From: an uncultured Bacteroidales bacterium
GTDB taxonomy: Bacteria; Bacteroidota; Bacteroidia; Bacteroidales; Bacteroidaceae
Reading direction: 5' to 3'
Assembly: GCA_902778625.1 (NCBI GenBank)
Contig: CACYYM010000001.1
Coordinates: 146,639 to 210,638 of the forward strand
DNA length: 64,000 bases
The number at the start of each line of letters is the position of its first letter. The stretch's first letter is position 1. Made by a program: the position numbers and the translations under genes. The notes beneath the pieces were generated by a model, which was not told the origin of the DNA, made no database searches, and saw nothing but the letters and a program-made list of their open reading frames with translations. Of this stretch, positions 47,647 to 56,789 are shown piece by piece.

Positions 47647-49562
47647 TACTCCTCCCTGAGCTGTTCGTCGACGGCCTTAATCTTTTGCGCCAACAGGTTG
47701 AGCTCTTCGCGGAGTTTTTCCACTTTCTTGTTCATCGCCTCAACCAGCGAGTTGCCCTTCTTGCTGCCTGCATTGAGGAAGCCGATGTTGTTCTCGTAGG
47801 TCTTGATCTCAGCCAGCATACGTTCGTAGGCGCGCTGCATCTTCTGACGCTCATCGCCCAGCGAACTGCCGGCGTTCTCAATCTTCTCCGCCAGGTTCTT
47901 GCGGAAGTTGTTGAGGCGACGCTTTGCCTGACTGACGCCGTAGGCATCGTAGATCTTGTCGCAAAGGGCACGATACTCCTTGTAAAGGGTTTCCTTGTCG
48001 CGGAAAGGCACGTGACCCACCTCGCTCCACTTCTGCTGAAGTTCCTTAACTTGAGCTATGACGTTTTCGCCCTCTGTTTCAGCAAGTTGCTTGAGCTGCT
48101 CGATGATGCCGAGCTTCTGCTCCTTGTTGGCTTTCTCTTCGTTGCGGACGTCGGCCGTTGCAGCCTGACGTGCTTCGAAGAAGTGGTCGCAAGCGGTCGT
48201 GAAGCGCTTCCAAAGGTCTTCGCTGTACTTGCGTGGCACTGTGCCAATCTCTTTCCACTGCTTCTGCAGGTTGATGAGGGCATCGCCCGTTGAGCGCCAT
48301 TCCTGGCTCTCCATCAGAGATTCTGCTTTCTCCACGAGTGCCTTCTTCTTTGCCAAGTTCGTGTTGAGTTCTTCCTTAAGGTCTTTGAAGAACGCGTTCT
48401 TCTTCTCGAAGAAAGCGTCGCAGCCTGCACGGAAACGTTCGAAGATGGCTGTATTCATCTTCTGGGGAGCGAAGCCAATCGTCTTCCACTCTGCCTGCAA
48501 CTCCTTAATTTTCTGTGTGATGCCATCCCAATCGGCAAAGGTCTTGAGACCTTCTGTATCGAAGCCTTCGAGCTGCTCGCAGAGGGCAGTCTTCTTGGTG
48601 AGGTTCTCTTCTTCGCGAGCCTTGATGGCGTCGAAGAATGCCTGATGTTTCTTGTTGATGACGGTAGAAGCCTCTTTGAACTTTGCCCAGACGTCTTCTC
48701 GGATTTCCTTAGCGACAGGTCCCGTCTCCTTCCATTCCTGATGGAGCGTTTGCAGCTGGTTGAAAGCCTGCAGCACATCGGGGTTCTCGGCCAATGCCTC
48801 AGCCTGCTGGATAAGACGCATCTTGGTCTCGAGGTTCTTCTTGAAGTCGTAGTCGCGCAACTCGTGGCCGAGCTTCAGCAGGTCGTAGTACTGCTCGACG
48901 TAGAGCTGATAGTTCTTCCAAAGCTCCGTAGCGCGCTCTGCCGGCACAGCCTTTATCTCTTTCCACTCGTTCTGAAGCGCCTTGAACTCGTCGAAGTTCT
49001 TGTTTGCTTCCTCGGGAGTCGAGGCAAGCTGCTGAATACGCTCCAGGATTTCGAGTTTGCGCTTCAGGTTTGCCTGCTTCTGCTGCTCAATCGTTTCCTG
49101 TATGGCAGCACGACGCTCGCGGATGGTCTGCATCGCTTCGCGGAAAACGGGTTCTGCCGCATCAATCTCCGGCATGAACTTCTCTTCTTCACCTCCAGCC
49201 TCGACGAAAGCCTTGAAAGCTTCCTGCACTTCGGCATTGTGGAACTTGTAGAAGAGCTGCTTCAACAGATTGAGCTCCGTGCGGTCGCCAGCCTCGCCAC
49301 TCTCAGCGATTTCCTTTACGCGAGCCACAACATCCTCCTTTGTCTTAAAGGTCTGCTCTGCGACATGCTGCTCGGCTTCAGTCGGCTCGGCTTCAGGTTC
49401 AGTCAGCTCTGCTTCGGCTTTTGGTTCTTCCACTTCAGGCTCTTCGACAGGAGCATCGGGGTTTGCTACTTCAACTTCGGGCTCTGCAACGGGCTCGGTT
49501 ACCTGTTCGTTAATACTCTCAGAAGACTGCTCAATGGCAGTGGTTTCTAATTCGTCAGTCAT
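47646..49562 (-). CDS. DUF349 domain repeat protein
   Basis: A 638-residue acidic, helical, cytoplasmic protein with no signal or membrane segment. After a Glu/Pro/Ala-rich N-terminus (1-75) there are about five to six repeats of the DUF349 unit, recognisable by W-K-E-I/T-G-P/A-V patterns such as EWKETGPVAKEIREDVW, EWKTIGFAPQKMN, QWKEIGTVPRKYSEDLW and KWSEVGHVPFRDKETLY. The C-terminus is a coiled coil (about 560-638). The family is frequent in Bacteroidetes and its job is not known to me. Single gene; the stop codon abuts a palindrome array. Confidence 0.88.
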   Translation of the reverse strand: MTDELETTAIEQSSESINEQVTEPVAEPEVEVANPDAPVEEPEVEEPKAEAELTEPEAEPTEAEQHVAEQTFKTKEDVVARVKEIAESGEAGDRTELNLLKQLFYKFHNAEVQEAFKAFVEAGGEEEKFMPEIDAAEPVFREAMQTIRERRAAIQETIEQQKQANLKRKLEILERIQQLASTPEEANKNFDEFKALQNEWKEIKAVPAERATELWKNYQLYVEQYYDLLKLGHELRDYDFKKNLETKMRLIQQAEALAENPDVLQAFNQLQTLHQEWKETGPVAKEIREDVWAKFKEASTVINKKHQAFFDAIKAREEENLTKKTALCEQLEGFDTEGLKTFADWDGITQKIKELQAEWKTIGFAPQKMNTAIFERFRAGCDAFFEKKNAFFKDLKEELNTNLAKKKALVEKAESLMESQEWRSTGDALINLQKQWKEIGTVPRKYSEDLWKRFTTACDHFFEARQAATADVRNEEKANKEQKLGIIEQLKQLAETEGENVIAQVKELQQKWSEVGHVPFRDKETLYKEYRALCDKIYDAYGVSQAKRRLNNFRKNLAEKIENAGSSLGDERQKMQRAYERMLAEIKTYENNIGFLNAGSKKGNSLVEAMNKKVEKLREELNLLAQKIKAVDEQLREE

Positions 49563-49602
49563 AATTGTTAATTATAAATAGGTATAGTGGACGCAAAATA
49601 AG

Positions 49603-49642
49603 CAAAAAAAGCTCTAACCTGCAAGGAAAGAGCTGTTTTTTT
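49603..49642 (-). terminator. Terminator of corA
   Basis: AGCTCT/AGAGCT arms (49610-49615 with 49629-49634) carry T runs on both strands; on the minus strand the hairpin is followed by seven T. Confidence 0.65.
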
Positions 49643-49675
49643 TGCAAAAAAGGCAAAAAGGTGAAAAGCAGAAAA

Positions 49676-49709
49676 GGTGAAAAAGTCTTCGCGCTTCAAC
49701 TTTTTCACC
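49676..49709. terminator. Second hairpin after corA
   Basis: An 11-bp inverted repeat GGTGAAAAAGT/ACTTTTTCACC with a 12-base loop lies 35 bases after the corA stop, between corA and the first terminator. Confidence 0.5.
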
Positions 49710-49743
49710 CTTTCGCCTTTTCATTTTTTCAATTCATCTTTGA

Positions 49744-50670
49744 CTAAATCCACGTTTTGCGCTTGAAATACCACATAAAGAGGACTGTGACTCCGACTGA
49801 CAGGAAGAGTGCCAGCGGGAAGCCCCATGAGGCTGTTTCCATGCCGTTCACCAGATTCATGCCAAACAGGCTGGCAATGAGCGTCGGGAACATGAGGATA
49901 ATGCTGATGCTGGTGAGCATCTTCATGACCGAGTTCATATTGTTGTTGATGAGGTTGGCATAAGTGTCCATCGTGGAGTCGAGAATGTTCGCATAGATGT
50001 TCGTGGTCTCGCGGGCCTGACTCATCTCGATGCCTACATCCTCAATCATATCCGCGTCCAGCTCATCAATAGGTAGCTTGAACTTCAGTTTCGAAAGCAG
50101 GTTCTCGTTGCCACGAATAGAGGTCACGAAGTATGTGAGGCTGTCCTGCAAACGGCTCAGGGCTATCAGGTCCGTGTTGCTTATCTTCCGGTCGAGGTTC
50201 TGCTTGGCCTTGTCGATGCGGGAACTGATTTGCTTCAAGCGCTTCAGGTACCATACAGCGCAACAGAGGAAGAGGCGGAAGATCATGTCGACACTATCGA
50301 CGAAGCCCAAGCCGCGTTTCTGCTGGTAAGAGACGAAGTCGATCATCATGTTCGTCTCGAAGTTGCAGACGGTAATGAGGACGTCGCCCTTCATAATGAT
50401 ACCAAGCGGGATGGTAGTAAAAGGCGTGCGGCTCTTGTTTTCCTTGACGTAAGGGATACGCAGGATGATAAGCACCCAGCCTTCGTCGATGTCGTAACGG
50501 GCTCTCTCGTCCGTATCGGCGATGTCGCTAATGTAATAATCAGGAATTTTGAGGGTATCCTCCAGGAAGTTGACATCTTCCTGTGTGGGGCAGGTGACTT
50601 GCACCCAGCAGCCGGGCTGCCATTCTTCAATGGTACGCAGACCATTCGAAGTGTTCCAGTAAGTTCGCAT
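49744..50670 (-). CDS. corA: CorA family magnesium/divalent cation transporter
   Basis: A 308-residue protein from the ATG at 50668-50670. The two C-terminal membrane segments (about residues 245-270 and 280-302) enclose the family motif in LFGMNLVNG, the GMN selectivity loop. The N-terminal part is the cytoplasmic alpha/beta funnel with a long helix (about 165-240). The end KRKTWI is basic. A longer frame to 50766 would add 32 residues not expected in the family. Single gene between the DUF349 gene and tRNA-Gln. Confidence 0.9.
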   Translation of the reverse strand: MRTYWNTSNGLRTIEEWQPGCWVQVTCPTQEDVNFLEDTLKIPDYYISDIADTDERARYDIDEGWVLIILRIPYVKENKSRTPFTTIPLGIIMKGDVLITVCNFETNMMIDFVSYQQKRGLGFVDSVDMIFRLFLCCAVWYLKRLKQISSRIDKAKQNLDRKISNTDLIALSRLQDSLTYFVTSIRGNENLLSKLKFKLPIDELDADMIEDVGIEMSQARETTNIYANILDSTMDTYANLINNNMNSVMKMLTSISIILMFPTLIASLFGMNLVNGMETASWGFPLALFLSVGVTVLFMWYFKRKTWI

Positions 50671-50838
50671 CGGTTCGTCCTCCTTTTTTCTTTTTCCTTT
50701 TGGGGTACATGCACTTGAATCTTGGCTCTCTGTGGAGCATGCATGTCGATGCAAACTCCAGAGCACTAAGAATCGTAATTATCCGCGTGATAGTCGTCCA
50801 TTGTTGTTATATAAAAGTTTTGTTCTTCTTGTATGTTT

Positions 50839-50866
50839 GAAAAAAGCTGCACTTCCTCAGCACAGC
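50839..50866 (-). terminator. Terminator after tRNA-Gln
   Basis: On the minus strand GCTGTGC/GTGCAGC (with two G-T pairs; 50860-50866 with 50846-50852) is followed by a run of T, about 47 bases after the tRNA. Confidence 0.55.
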
Positions 50867-50912
50867 CTTTCCTTTAGCGTTGGATCTACATCCATCAATC
50901 CATTTCGGATTG

Positions 50913-50983
50913 TTGGGCTACCCGGACTCGAACCAGGAAAGGCAGGACCAGAATCTGCAGTGTTACCATTACACCATAGCCCA
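50913..50983 (-). tRNA. tRNA-Gln (anticodon CTG)
   Basis: The minus strand folds as a cloverleaf: acceptor TGGGCTA/TAGCCCA, D stem GTGT/ACAC, anticodon loop TTCTGGT giving CTG, and T loop TTCGAGT with stem CCTGG/CCGGG. The base pair next to the anticodon loop is A-C instead of a Watson-Crick pair. A TACCTTTG element lies ten bases upstream. Confidence 0.92.
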
Positions 50984-50992
50984 ATTGCGGTG

Positions 50993-51000
50993 CAAAGGTA
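50993..51000 (-). promoter_or_regulatory. -7 promoter element (TACCTTTG) for tRNA-Gln
   Basis: The minus strand reads TACCTTTG just before the tRNA. Confidence 0.6.
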
Positions 51001-51095
51001 CGGCTTTTTTGCAAACCGACCAAATAATTTGCAAAAAAAAACTTAATATTTTTCAATTCTTCACTCTTCACTCTTCACTTTTCACTTGAATTTCG

Positions 51096-51103
51096 TATCT
51101 TTG
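51096..51103 (+). promoter_or_regulatory. -7 promoter element (TATCTTTG) for rsfS-ftsH-cdsA
   Basis: TATCTTTG lies 33 bases before the ATG at 51137. Confidence 0.6.
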
Positions 51104-51136
51104 CACGCAATTAGACATTATATATATTATACGCGA

Positions 51137-51499
51137 ATGAAGAAAAAGAAGAACGAGTTGGTAGAAGCCATAGTAGAAGGATTGCAGGATAAGAAAGGAC
51201 GAGACATCGTGGTAGCAGACCTTACGGAAATTCCCGATACCATTTGCCAATACTTTGTCATCTGTACGGGCGGCTCACCGTTGCAGGTTGCTGCCCTCGC
51301 ACATTCCGTGGGCGACACTTGCCGAGAGAAGGCTGCCACAAAGCCCATTGCCGTAAGCGGACTCGGCAATGCCGTCTGGGTAGCAATGGACTTCGCCGAT
51401 GTCATTGTGCACATCTTCCTGCCCGAACTCCGCTCGTTCTACGACATCGAACACCTCTGGGCAGATGCCGACCTTCAAAGCATTCCTAACCTCGACTGA
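51137..51499 (+). CDS. rsfS: Ribosomal silencing factor RsfS
   Basis: A 120-residue protein that binds ribosomal protein L14 and prevents subunit joining when nutrients are low. The pattern KGRDIVVADLTEIPDTICQYFVICTGGSPLQVAALAHSV and the C-terminal WVAMDFADVIVHIFLPELRSFYDIEHLWADA are diagnostic. Start at ATG 51137 gives the normal length and lies after the promoter; the longer frame from 51086 begins before it. ftsH follows after 11 bases. Confidence 0.95.
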   Translation: MKKKKNELVEAIVEGLQDKKGRDIVVADLTEIPDTICQYFVICTGGSPLQVAALAHSVGDTCREKAATKPIAVSGLGNAVWVAMDFADVIVHIFLPELRSFYDIEHLWADADLQSIPNLD

Positions 51500-51510
51500 C
51501 ACCTTTCCTT

Positions 51511-53508
51511 ATGAGCGAGAACAAGAACGACAACAAGAACAAGAAGAATAACAAGAACAAGAAAGGCGGTTCTCAAATTAGCCTCACGTGGATATACCTT
51601 ATCATCGCCTTCGCACTGGGCTTTATGCTCATGAACGGCGACAGTGCTCTCCTTTCAGGTTCTTCCTCTCGAAACGCTACCTACAGCGAATTCAAGAACT
51701 ATGTGGAGCAGGGCTATGCTTCGCGAATCGTGGTCAACAAGAAGGAAGGAGCCCTGCAGATGTACGTCGACGCGAGCCACATCCGCGACGTCTTCAAGGA
51801 GCAAAAGGTTGAGAAAGGCACACGGCCTTACGTCGTGGTGCAGATACCATCCGCAGACAAGCTCGAGGACTTCATCAGCGAACAGCAAGCGCTCGAAAAC
51901 TTCAAGGGCGAGATTGAATACCGTCAGGGCGAAGACGACTTCATGCACTTCTTCTGGAGCTTCGGTCCGCTCCTCCTCATTCTCTTCTTCTGGATCTTCC
52001 TGATGAGAAGGATGGGCAGCGGAGGCGACAACGGAGGACCGATGGGCATCTTCAACGTCGGCAAAAGCCGCGCGAAACTTTTCGAGAAGGACGACGACAA
52101 CAAGGTGACCTTCGCCGACGTTGCTGGTCAGGCCGGCGCAAAGCTCGAGGTGCAGGAAATCGTCGAGTTCCTCAAGAATCCCACGCGCTACACCGAACTG
52201 GGCGGCAAGATTCCAAAAGGCGCACTGCTCGTAGGTCCTCCGGGAACAGGTAAGACCTTACTGGCGAAGGCCGTTGCAGGCGAAGCCGATGTGCCTTTCT
52301 TCAGCATGTCGGGCAGCGATTTTGTCGAGATGTTTGTAGGCGTCGGTGCAAGCCGTGTTCGCGACCTCTTCCGCCAAGCGAAGGAGAAGGCGCCCTGCAT
52401 CATATTCATCGACGAGATTGATGCTGTGGGCCGTGCTCGTAGCCGCAGCATGCAAGTGGGAGGCAACGACGAACGCGAGAGCACGCTCAACCAGCTCTTG
52501 ACTGAGATGGACGGCTTCGGAACCAACAGCGGCGTCATCATCATGGCTGCCACAAACCGTGCCGACATCCTCGACAAAGCATTGCTGCGTGCTGGACGCT
52601 TCGACCGCCAGATACATGTGGAGCTTCCCGACGTGAACGAGCGCAAGGAAATCTTCCAGGTTCACCTCAAGCCCATCAAGAAAGACGCGTCACTCGACAT
52701 TGACTTCCTGGCCCGTCAGACACCTGGCTTCAGCGGCGCCGACATCGCTAACGTATGTAACGAAGCGGCTCTCATCGCTGCCCGAAACGGGAAAAAAGCT
52801 GTCGATAAGGACGACTTCCTTGCTGCCGTGGACCGTATCATTGGCGGACTCGAGAAGAAGACAAAGGTGATGACTGCCGAAGAGAAGCGCACCATCGCTC
52901 TTCACGAAGCAGGTCACGCCACGATTAGCTGGCTTCTGCAATATGCCAACCCGCTCGTCAAGGTCACCATCGTGCCGCGAGGCCGTGCCCTCGGTGCTGC
53001 CTGGTACTTGCCCGAAGAACGTCAAATTACGACTCGCGAACAGATGCTCGACGAGATGTGTGCCACGCTTGGCGGCCGTGCTGCAGAGGAACTCTTCTGC
53101 GGACACATCAGCAGCGGCGCGATGAACGACCTGGAGCGTGTCACGAAACAGGCATACAGCATGATAACCTATATGGGCATGAGCGACAAACTGCCCAACC
53201 TCTGCTACTATGACAATCAGGAGTACGGCTTCCAGCGGCCCTATTCCGAGGCCACGGCACAACTCATCGACGAAGAGACAAAGGCCATGATTGCCGAACA
53301 ATATGCGCGTGCAAAGGACATCCTGCAGAAGAATGCCGAAGGTCATGCAACCCTCGCCCAGCTTCTCGTCGAGCGCGAGGTCATCTTCGCGGAAGACGTG
53401 GAACGCATCTTCGGTCCACGTCCTTGGGCAAGCCGCACAGACGAACTGCTGACAGATGCTCCCAAGCCTACTCCCGAGGAAGAAAACAACCCTGAAACCA
53501 ACTCATAA
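51511..53508 (+). CDS. ftsH: ATP-dependent zinc metalloprotease FtsH
   Basis: A 665-residue membrane-bound AAA protease that degrades membrane and regulatory proteins. Two membrane segments (about residues 25-43 and 148-170) flank a periplasmic domain. The AAA module has Walker A GPPGTGKT near 242, Walker [12 protein letters not shown] near 300 and the second region of homology near 355. The zinc site HEAGH is near residue 470. The Asn/Lys-rich N-terminus and the acidic C-terminus are ordinary for the group. Confidence 0.98.
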   Translation: MSENKNDNKNKKNNKNKKGGSQISLTWIYLIIAFALGFMLMNGDSALLSGSSSRNATYSEFKNYVEQGYASRIVVNKKEGALQMYVDASHIRDVFKEQKVEKGTRPYVVVQIPSADKLEDFISEQQALENFKGEIEYRQGEDDFMHFFWSFGPLLLILFFWIFLMRRMGSGGDNGGPMGIFNVGKSRAKLFEKDDDNKVTFADVAGQAGAKLEVQEIVEFLKNPTRYTELGGKIPKGALLVGPPGTGKTLLAKAVAGEADVPFFSMSGSDFVEMFVGVGASRVRDLFRQAKEKAPCIIFIDEIDAVGRARSRSMQVGGNDERESTLNQLLTEMDGFGTNSGVIIMAATNRADILDKALLRAGRFDRQIHVELPDVNERKEIFQVHLKPIKKDASLDIDFLARQTPGFSGADIANVCNEAALIAARNGKKAVDKDDFLAAVDRIIGGLEKKTKVMTAEEKRTIALHEAGHATISWLLQYANPLVKVTIVPRGRALGAAWYLPEERQITTREQMLDEMCATLGGRAAEELFCGHISSGAMNDLERVTKQAYSMITYMGMSDKLPNLCYYDNQEYGFQRPYSEATAQLIDEETKAMIAEQYARAKDILQKNAEGHATLAQLLVEREVIFAEDVERIFGPRPWASRTDELLTDAPKPTPEEENNPETNS

Positions 53509-53510
53509 CT

Positions 53511-54371
53511 ATGAACTTGCATAGCCTCATCATCCGCACCCTGACCGGTGCCGTCTATGTGCTGCTTCTTGTAGGCTGCACCATCTATAGTCCCGTCAGC
53601 GCCTTCTTCTTCTTTGCTGTCGTAGCGGCAGCCACGTTGTGGGAGTTCGGCACGCTGATGAACACGCATCTTGAGGCCAGGATGCCTCGCCCCATCAACG
53701 CGATGGCAGGCGTCGTACTCGTGGCAGCCGTTTGGCTCAGTGCCATCGCTAGCCCGCAGACATCGCAGATGTTCGCACTCTACGGTCTGCTCTTGCTCTA
53801 CATCATCAGCAGCAGTCTCTACAGGCACAGCGAGAAGCCCCTGAAGGATTGGGCACTCTGCCTTGCTTCGCAACTCTACATTGCTGTTCCCTTTGCCCTG
53901 CTGCCCTTGCTCAGCATTGTCTACGACGCAAGCTCTAGCACCCTTGCCTACAACTGGATTTATCCACTTGCTCTCTTCATCTTCCTTTGGGTGAACGACA
54001 CCTTTGCCTACCTGTGCGGCTGCTCCTTGCAGAAGTACATCCCCGCCAAGCTCTTTCCGCGCATCTCACCCAAGAAGTCGTGGATAGGCAGCATCGGCGG
54101 CGGACTCTTCACCCTGCTGGCATCCATCATCATCTGGTGGTGGCAGCCCGAGACGATGCCCTTACTGCGCTGGCTGGGCTTTGCACTCGTAGTCATTGTC
54201 TTCGGCACTTGGGGTGACCTTGTAGAGAGTCTCATCAAGCGTCAGCTTGGCATCAAGGACAGCGGCAACGTCCTGCCCGGCCACGGCGGCATGCTCGACC
54301 GCTTCGACAGTGCCTTGCTCGTCATCCCCGCATCTGTCATTTACTTTATATTGACATCAATTTGGCCATAA
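53511..54371 (+). CDS. cdsA: Phosphatidate cytidylyltransferase
   Basis: A 286-residue inner-membrane enzyme that makes CDP-diacylglycerol from phosphatidate and CTP. There are about eight hydrophobic segments, and the family signature lies near the C-terminus: SLIKRQLGIKDSG, then LPGHGGMLDRFDSA with the metal-binding Asp residues. It starts two bases after the ftsH stop and completes the rsfS-ftsH-cdsA operon, a usual Bacteroidetes order. Confidence 0.96.
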   Translation: MNLHSLIIRTLTGAVYVLLLVGCTIYSPVSAFFFFAVVAAATLWEFGTLMNTHLEARMPRPINAMAGVVLVAAVWLSAIASPQTSQMFALYGLLLLYIISSSLYRHSEKPLKDWALCLASQLYIAVPFALLPLLSIVYDASSSTLAYNWIYPLALFIFLWVNDTFAYLCGCSLQKYIPAKLFPRISPKKSWIGSIGGGLFTLLASIIIWWWQPETMPLLRWLGFALVVIVFGTWGDLVESLIKRQLGIKDSGNVLPGHGGMLDRFDSALLVIPASVIYFILTSIWP

Positions 54372-54429
54372 TTTTGCACAAAGAGGGGAAAAAATCATCT
54401 TTAAACTCTAAACTTTAAACTTTATTTCG

Positions 54430-54437
54430 TATCTTTG
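54430..54437 (+). promoter_or_regulatory. -7 promoter element (TATCTTTG) for tRNA-Leu
   Basis: TATCTTTG lies 13 bases before the tRNA 5' end. Confidence 0.6.
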
Positions 54438-54449
54438 CACCCGCAAAAT

Positions 54450-54535
54450 GCCCAGATGGTGGAATTGGTAGACACGAGGGACTTAAAATCCCTTGGCCAG
54501 TGATGGCCGTACGGGTTCGATTCCCGTTCCGGGCA
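54450..54535 (+). tRNA. tRNA-Leu (anticodon TAA)
   Basis: Acceptor arms GCCCAGA and the matching 3' end, anticodon stem AGGGA/TCCCT with loop CTTAAAA (TAA), a long variable arm (TTGGCC..GGCCG) and T loop TTCGATT fold as a class II tRNA of 86 bases. CCA is not encoded. Confidence 0.95.
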
Positions 54536-54616
54536 CTTTTGATGGGAATCAAAAGAAAGCGAAAGCCGACATAGCGCAATAAGTATCAACAACTTACGCT
54601 TGTCGGCTTTTTTTGT
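54536..54616 (+). terminator. Terminator region after tRNA-Leu
   Basis: A first hairpin CTTTTGAT/ATCAAAAG (54536-54555) is followed by a strong one with arms AGCCGACA/TGTCGGCT (54564-54571 with 54601-54608), inner AGCG/CGCT pairing, and eight or more T. Confidence 0.75.
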
Positions 54617-54709
54617 TGTCTTTTTTTGAACTACGCCTTTCGGCGCTTGAGCTTTTCAGCTTTTCAGCTTTTCACTCCCCTTTATCACCCTGTGGGGCTT
54701 TTCTCCCGC

Positions 54710-56578
54710 CTATTTCAATTCGGGCGGATTGGGCAGGATGTAAGGTTCGTTGTACTTCTGGTTGTCCGGTGCATCGGGTTTCCCTACGCCTTGCTCCATG
54801 AGCTGTTTCAGTTCGGGGAAGTAGCTACGGTAGATGGCACGAGGCAACACGCCATGACGCTTGCAAAGGCTGGCCGCCATGCCCACCACTTCGCCCATCA
54901 TGCCCGTGGTTCGCATCACGCGGATACTGCCGTGCACCACATGCGAGACGCTGATGCACCGCCCGGCCATGAAGAGGTTGTCCACATTCCTCGAATACAG
55001 GCAGCGGTAAGGGATAGGATAAGGATGGATGTTGGTGTTCTTGTTGATGGTCTTGAACTCTTGTCCGGGGAAGAACTGCGTGTTCTTGGGGTCGGGATAG
55101 TGCAGGTCCATCGGCCAGCTCATGGCGGCTGTACCATCCTCGTGGAGCACATAGTGCGTCACGTCGTCCTGCTTCAGGATGTAGTCGCCAATGAGGCGTC
55201 GGCTCTCGCGCTTGCCTGCCATATAAGCCACCCAACCCAAGCTTCGTGTACGATAGCCGAGCGAATCGGGCATGTGGTGCTTCAGGTAGCTCCAGTTCGC
55301 ATAGATGACGAGCATTCCATAGTCGCGCACGCGTTCGAACTGACGCGTCTTGTCTGTCGTCATGCCGGTTTCCCACGTCCACTCTCCCATTTTCACGCGT
55401 TGGCAGGATGCGTCGGTGAAGTGCATGCCGTAGTCGAACTCAGGAAAAGCGGACGGCTTTCTGTCCTCGACGGAATACCACATCACCGAGGCGCCAAGCG
55501 TATATGAATCAGCCACTTCTGGCGCGCGCGATTCGTGGAACTCGCCCCTTGCCTCGCGACCCATCCGATAGTCGGCTCCAGCCAGGTAGCCCACCGTGCC
55601 GTCGCCCGTACAGTCGCAGAAAAGCGGTGCCTCGAGGCGTATTTCTTCGCCCGTCTCGATATGTTGCGCCGTCACGGAACTAATCTGTCCGTCGGCCTTA
55701 TCGGCCCGATTGATGTGGTAGTTCAAGAAGAGCGTAATGCGCGGCTCGCTTTTCACGAAATCCAGTTTGCGCTCGTCCTCGTAGTATTCTGCCGGTTGGG
55801 CATTGCCACCCTTGCGGGGATTGAATTCTTTCTGCAGGTCGCCCAGCTTCTTGTAGGGTCCCACACCAATGCGGCCACTTGTGTGGACGCGTATCTCGGA
55901 ACTGTTGTTGCCGCCCAGAACGGGCCTGTCGTTCACCAGAGCGACGTTCAGTCCCAGGCGTGCTGCCGAGGCTGCCGCACTGATTCCGGCTGTACCTGCA
56001 CCACACACCACGAGGTCGAACGTGCCACGCAGCGGAGCCTCATCCGTCAGGCCCAACATGCTTCGGCGAAAAGTCGTCAGCGCTTTCTCCTCGGCAGGTG
56101 GCACATCTGTGGCATCGGTCGTCAGGTAGATGGCATCCACGCGCCCGTCGAACCCCGTCAGGTCGTGCAGAGAGAGACGCACCTCGCCCTTGTTGACCTT
56201 CACGCGACCTGCTTCCTGCCACATCCATTCCCTTCCGTTGGCACCCAGCGGCTTGCGCGTTGTCTTCTTGCCATCGACAAGCAGCCAGAACTTGCCCGGC
56301 CCCTCGCCGTCCTGCCAGGGCGATGTCCAGTTGAAGGTACGCACGAACACGTAATATGTGCCTTTGACAGGCAGTCGCAACGTGGTCTCAGCATCAGCCA
56401 CTGGTACTCCCAGGCCATGCGCCAGCAGGTAGGGCGATCCCATCTCGTCCATGAACTGCTGGTCCACCACCCATCCGCCTTTCTCTGTGAAAGCTTCGGC
56501 CTCCACCCACAGGCGCTCAGCCCGCTGGGGTAGCGTGCCTGCCATCGCAAGCAACGTAGCAAGGAACACTTTTCGCAT
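54710..56578 (-). CDS. Secreted FAD-dependent oxidoreductase
   Basis: A 622-residue protein from the ATG at 56576-56578, which begins a signal peptide (MRKVFLATLLAMAGTLP); an ATG five codons upstream is also possible. Residues 25-150 form a beta-sandwich like a carbohydrate-binding or polysaccharide-lyase accessory domain (ERLWVEAEAF, YYVFVRTFNW). Residues from about 190 hold the FAD motif DLVVCGAGTAGISAAASAARLG and LGGNNSSE, then ADYRMGREARGEFHE and a C-terminal NLFMAGRCISVSHVVHGSIRVM. Such secreted oxidoreductases are known from polysaccharide loci of Bacteroidetes; their reaction is mostly undefined. Downstream of GH29 on the same strand, with a palindrome array between them. Confidence 0.83.
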   Translation of the reverse strand: MRKVFLATLLAMAGTLPQRAERLWVEAEAFTEKGGWVVDQQFMDEMGSPYLLAHGLGVPVADAETTLRLPVKGTYYVFVRTFNWTSPWQDGEGPGKFWLLVDGKKTTRKPLGANGREWMWQEAGRVKVNKGEVRLSLHDLTGFDGRVDAIYLTTDATDVPPAEEKALTTFRRSMLGLTDEAPLRGTFDLVVCGAGTAGISAAASAARLGLNVALVNDRPVLGGNNSSEIRVHTSGRIGVGPYKKLGDLQKEFNPRKGGNAQPAEYYEDERKLDFVKSEPRITLFLNYHINRADKADGQISSVTAQHIETGEEIRLEAPLFCDCTGDGTVGYLAGADYRMGREARGEFHESRAPEVADSYTLGASVMWYSVEDRKPSAFPEFDYGMHFTDASCQRVKMGEWTWETGMTTDKTRQFERVRDYGMLVIYANWSYLKHHMPDSLGYRTRSLGWVAYMAGKRESRRLIGDYILKQDDVTHYVLHEDGTAAMSWPMDLHYPDPKNTQFFPGQEFKTINKNTNIHPYPIPYRCLYSRNVDNLFMAGRCISVSHVVHGSIRVMRTTGMMGEVVGMAASLCKRHGVLPRAIYRSYFPELKQLMEQGVGKPDAPDNQKYNEPYILPNPPELK

Positions 56579-56685
56579 CATATCGTTATGCATAAAACAT
56601 TTTCATAAGTCGTAAAACTCTTTCAAACAGCCTAACGGATCACCCTCTTTTTTGTGTTTCGACAGGTCATCAACTGTAGGGGCAT

Positions 56686-56755
56686 TTCAAACGCCGCCTG
56701 CGGCGTTTTAATTTCCGCGTGCGGCGATGACCATCCCCGCGTGCGGCGTTTAAAA
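56686..56755. repeat. 22-bp phased GC palindrome array (family A), copy A6
   Basis: CCGCnnGCGG units start at 56694, 56715 and 56737 (steps 21, 22). It lies in the 211-base gap between the GH29 and FAD-oxidoreductase genes, both minus strand. Confidence 0.8.
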
Positions 56756-56789
56756 CCACCCTATGCGAGGTCTGAATTTTTAGTCTCGA

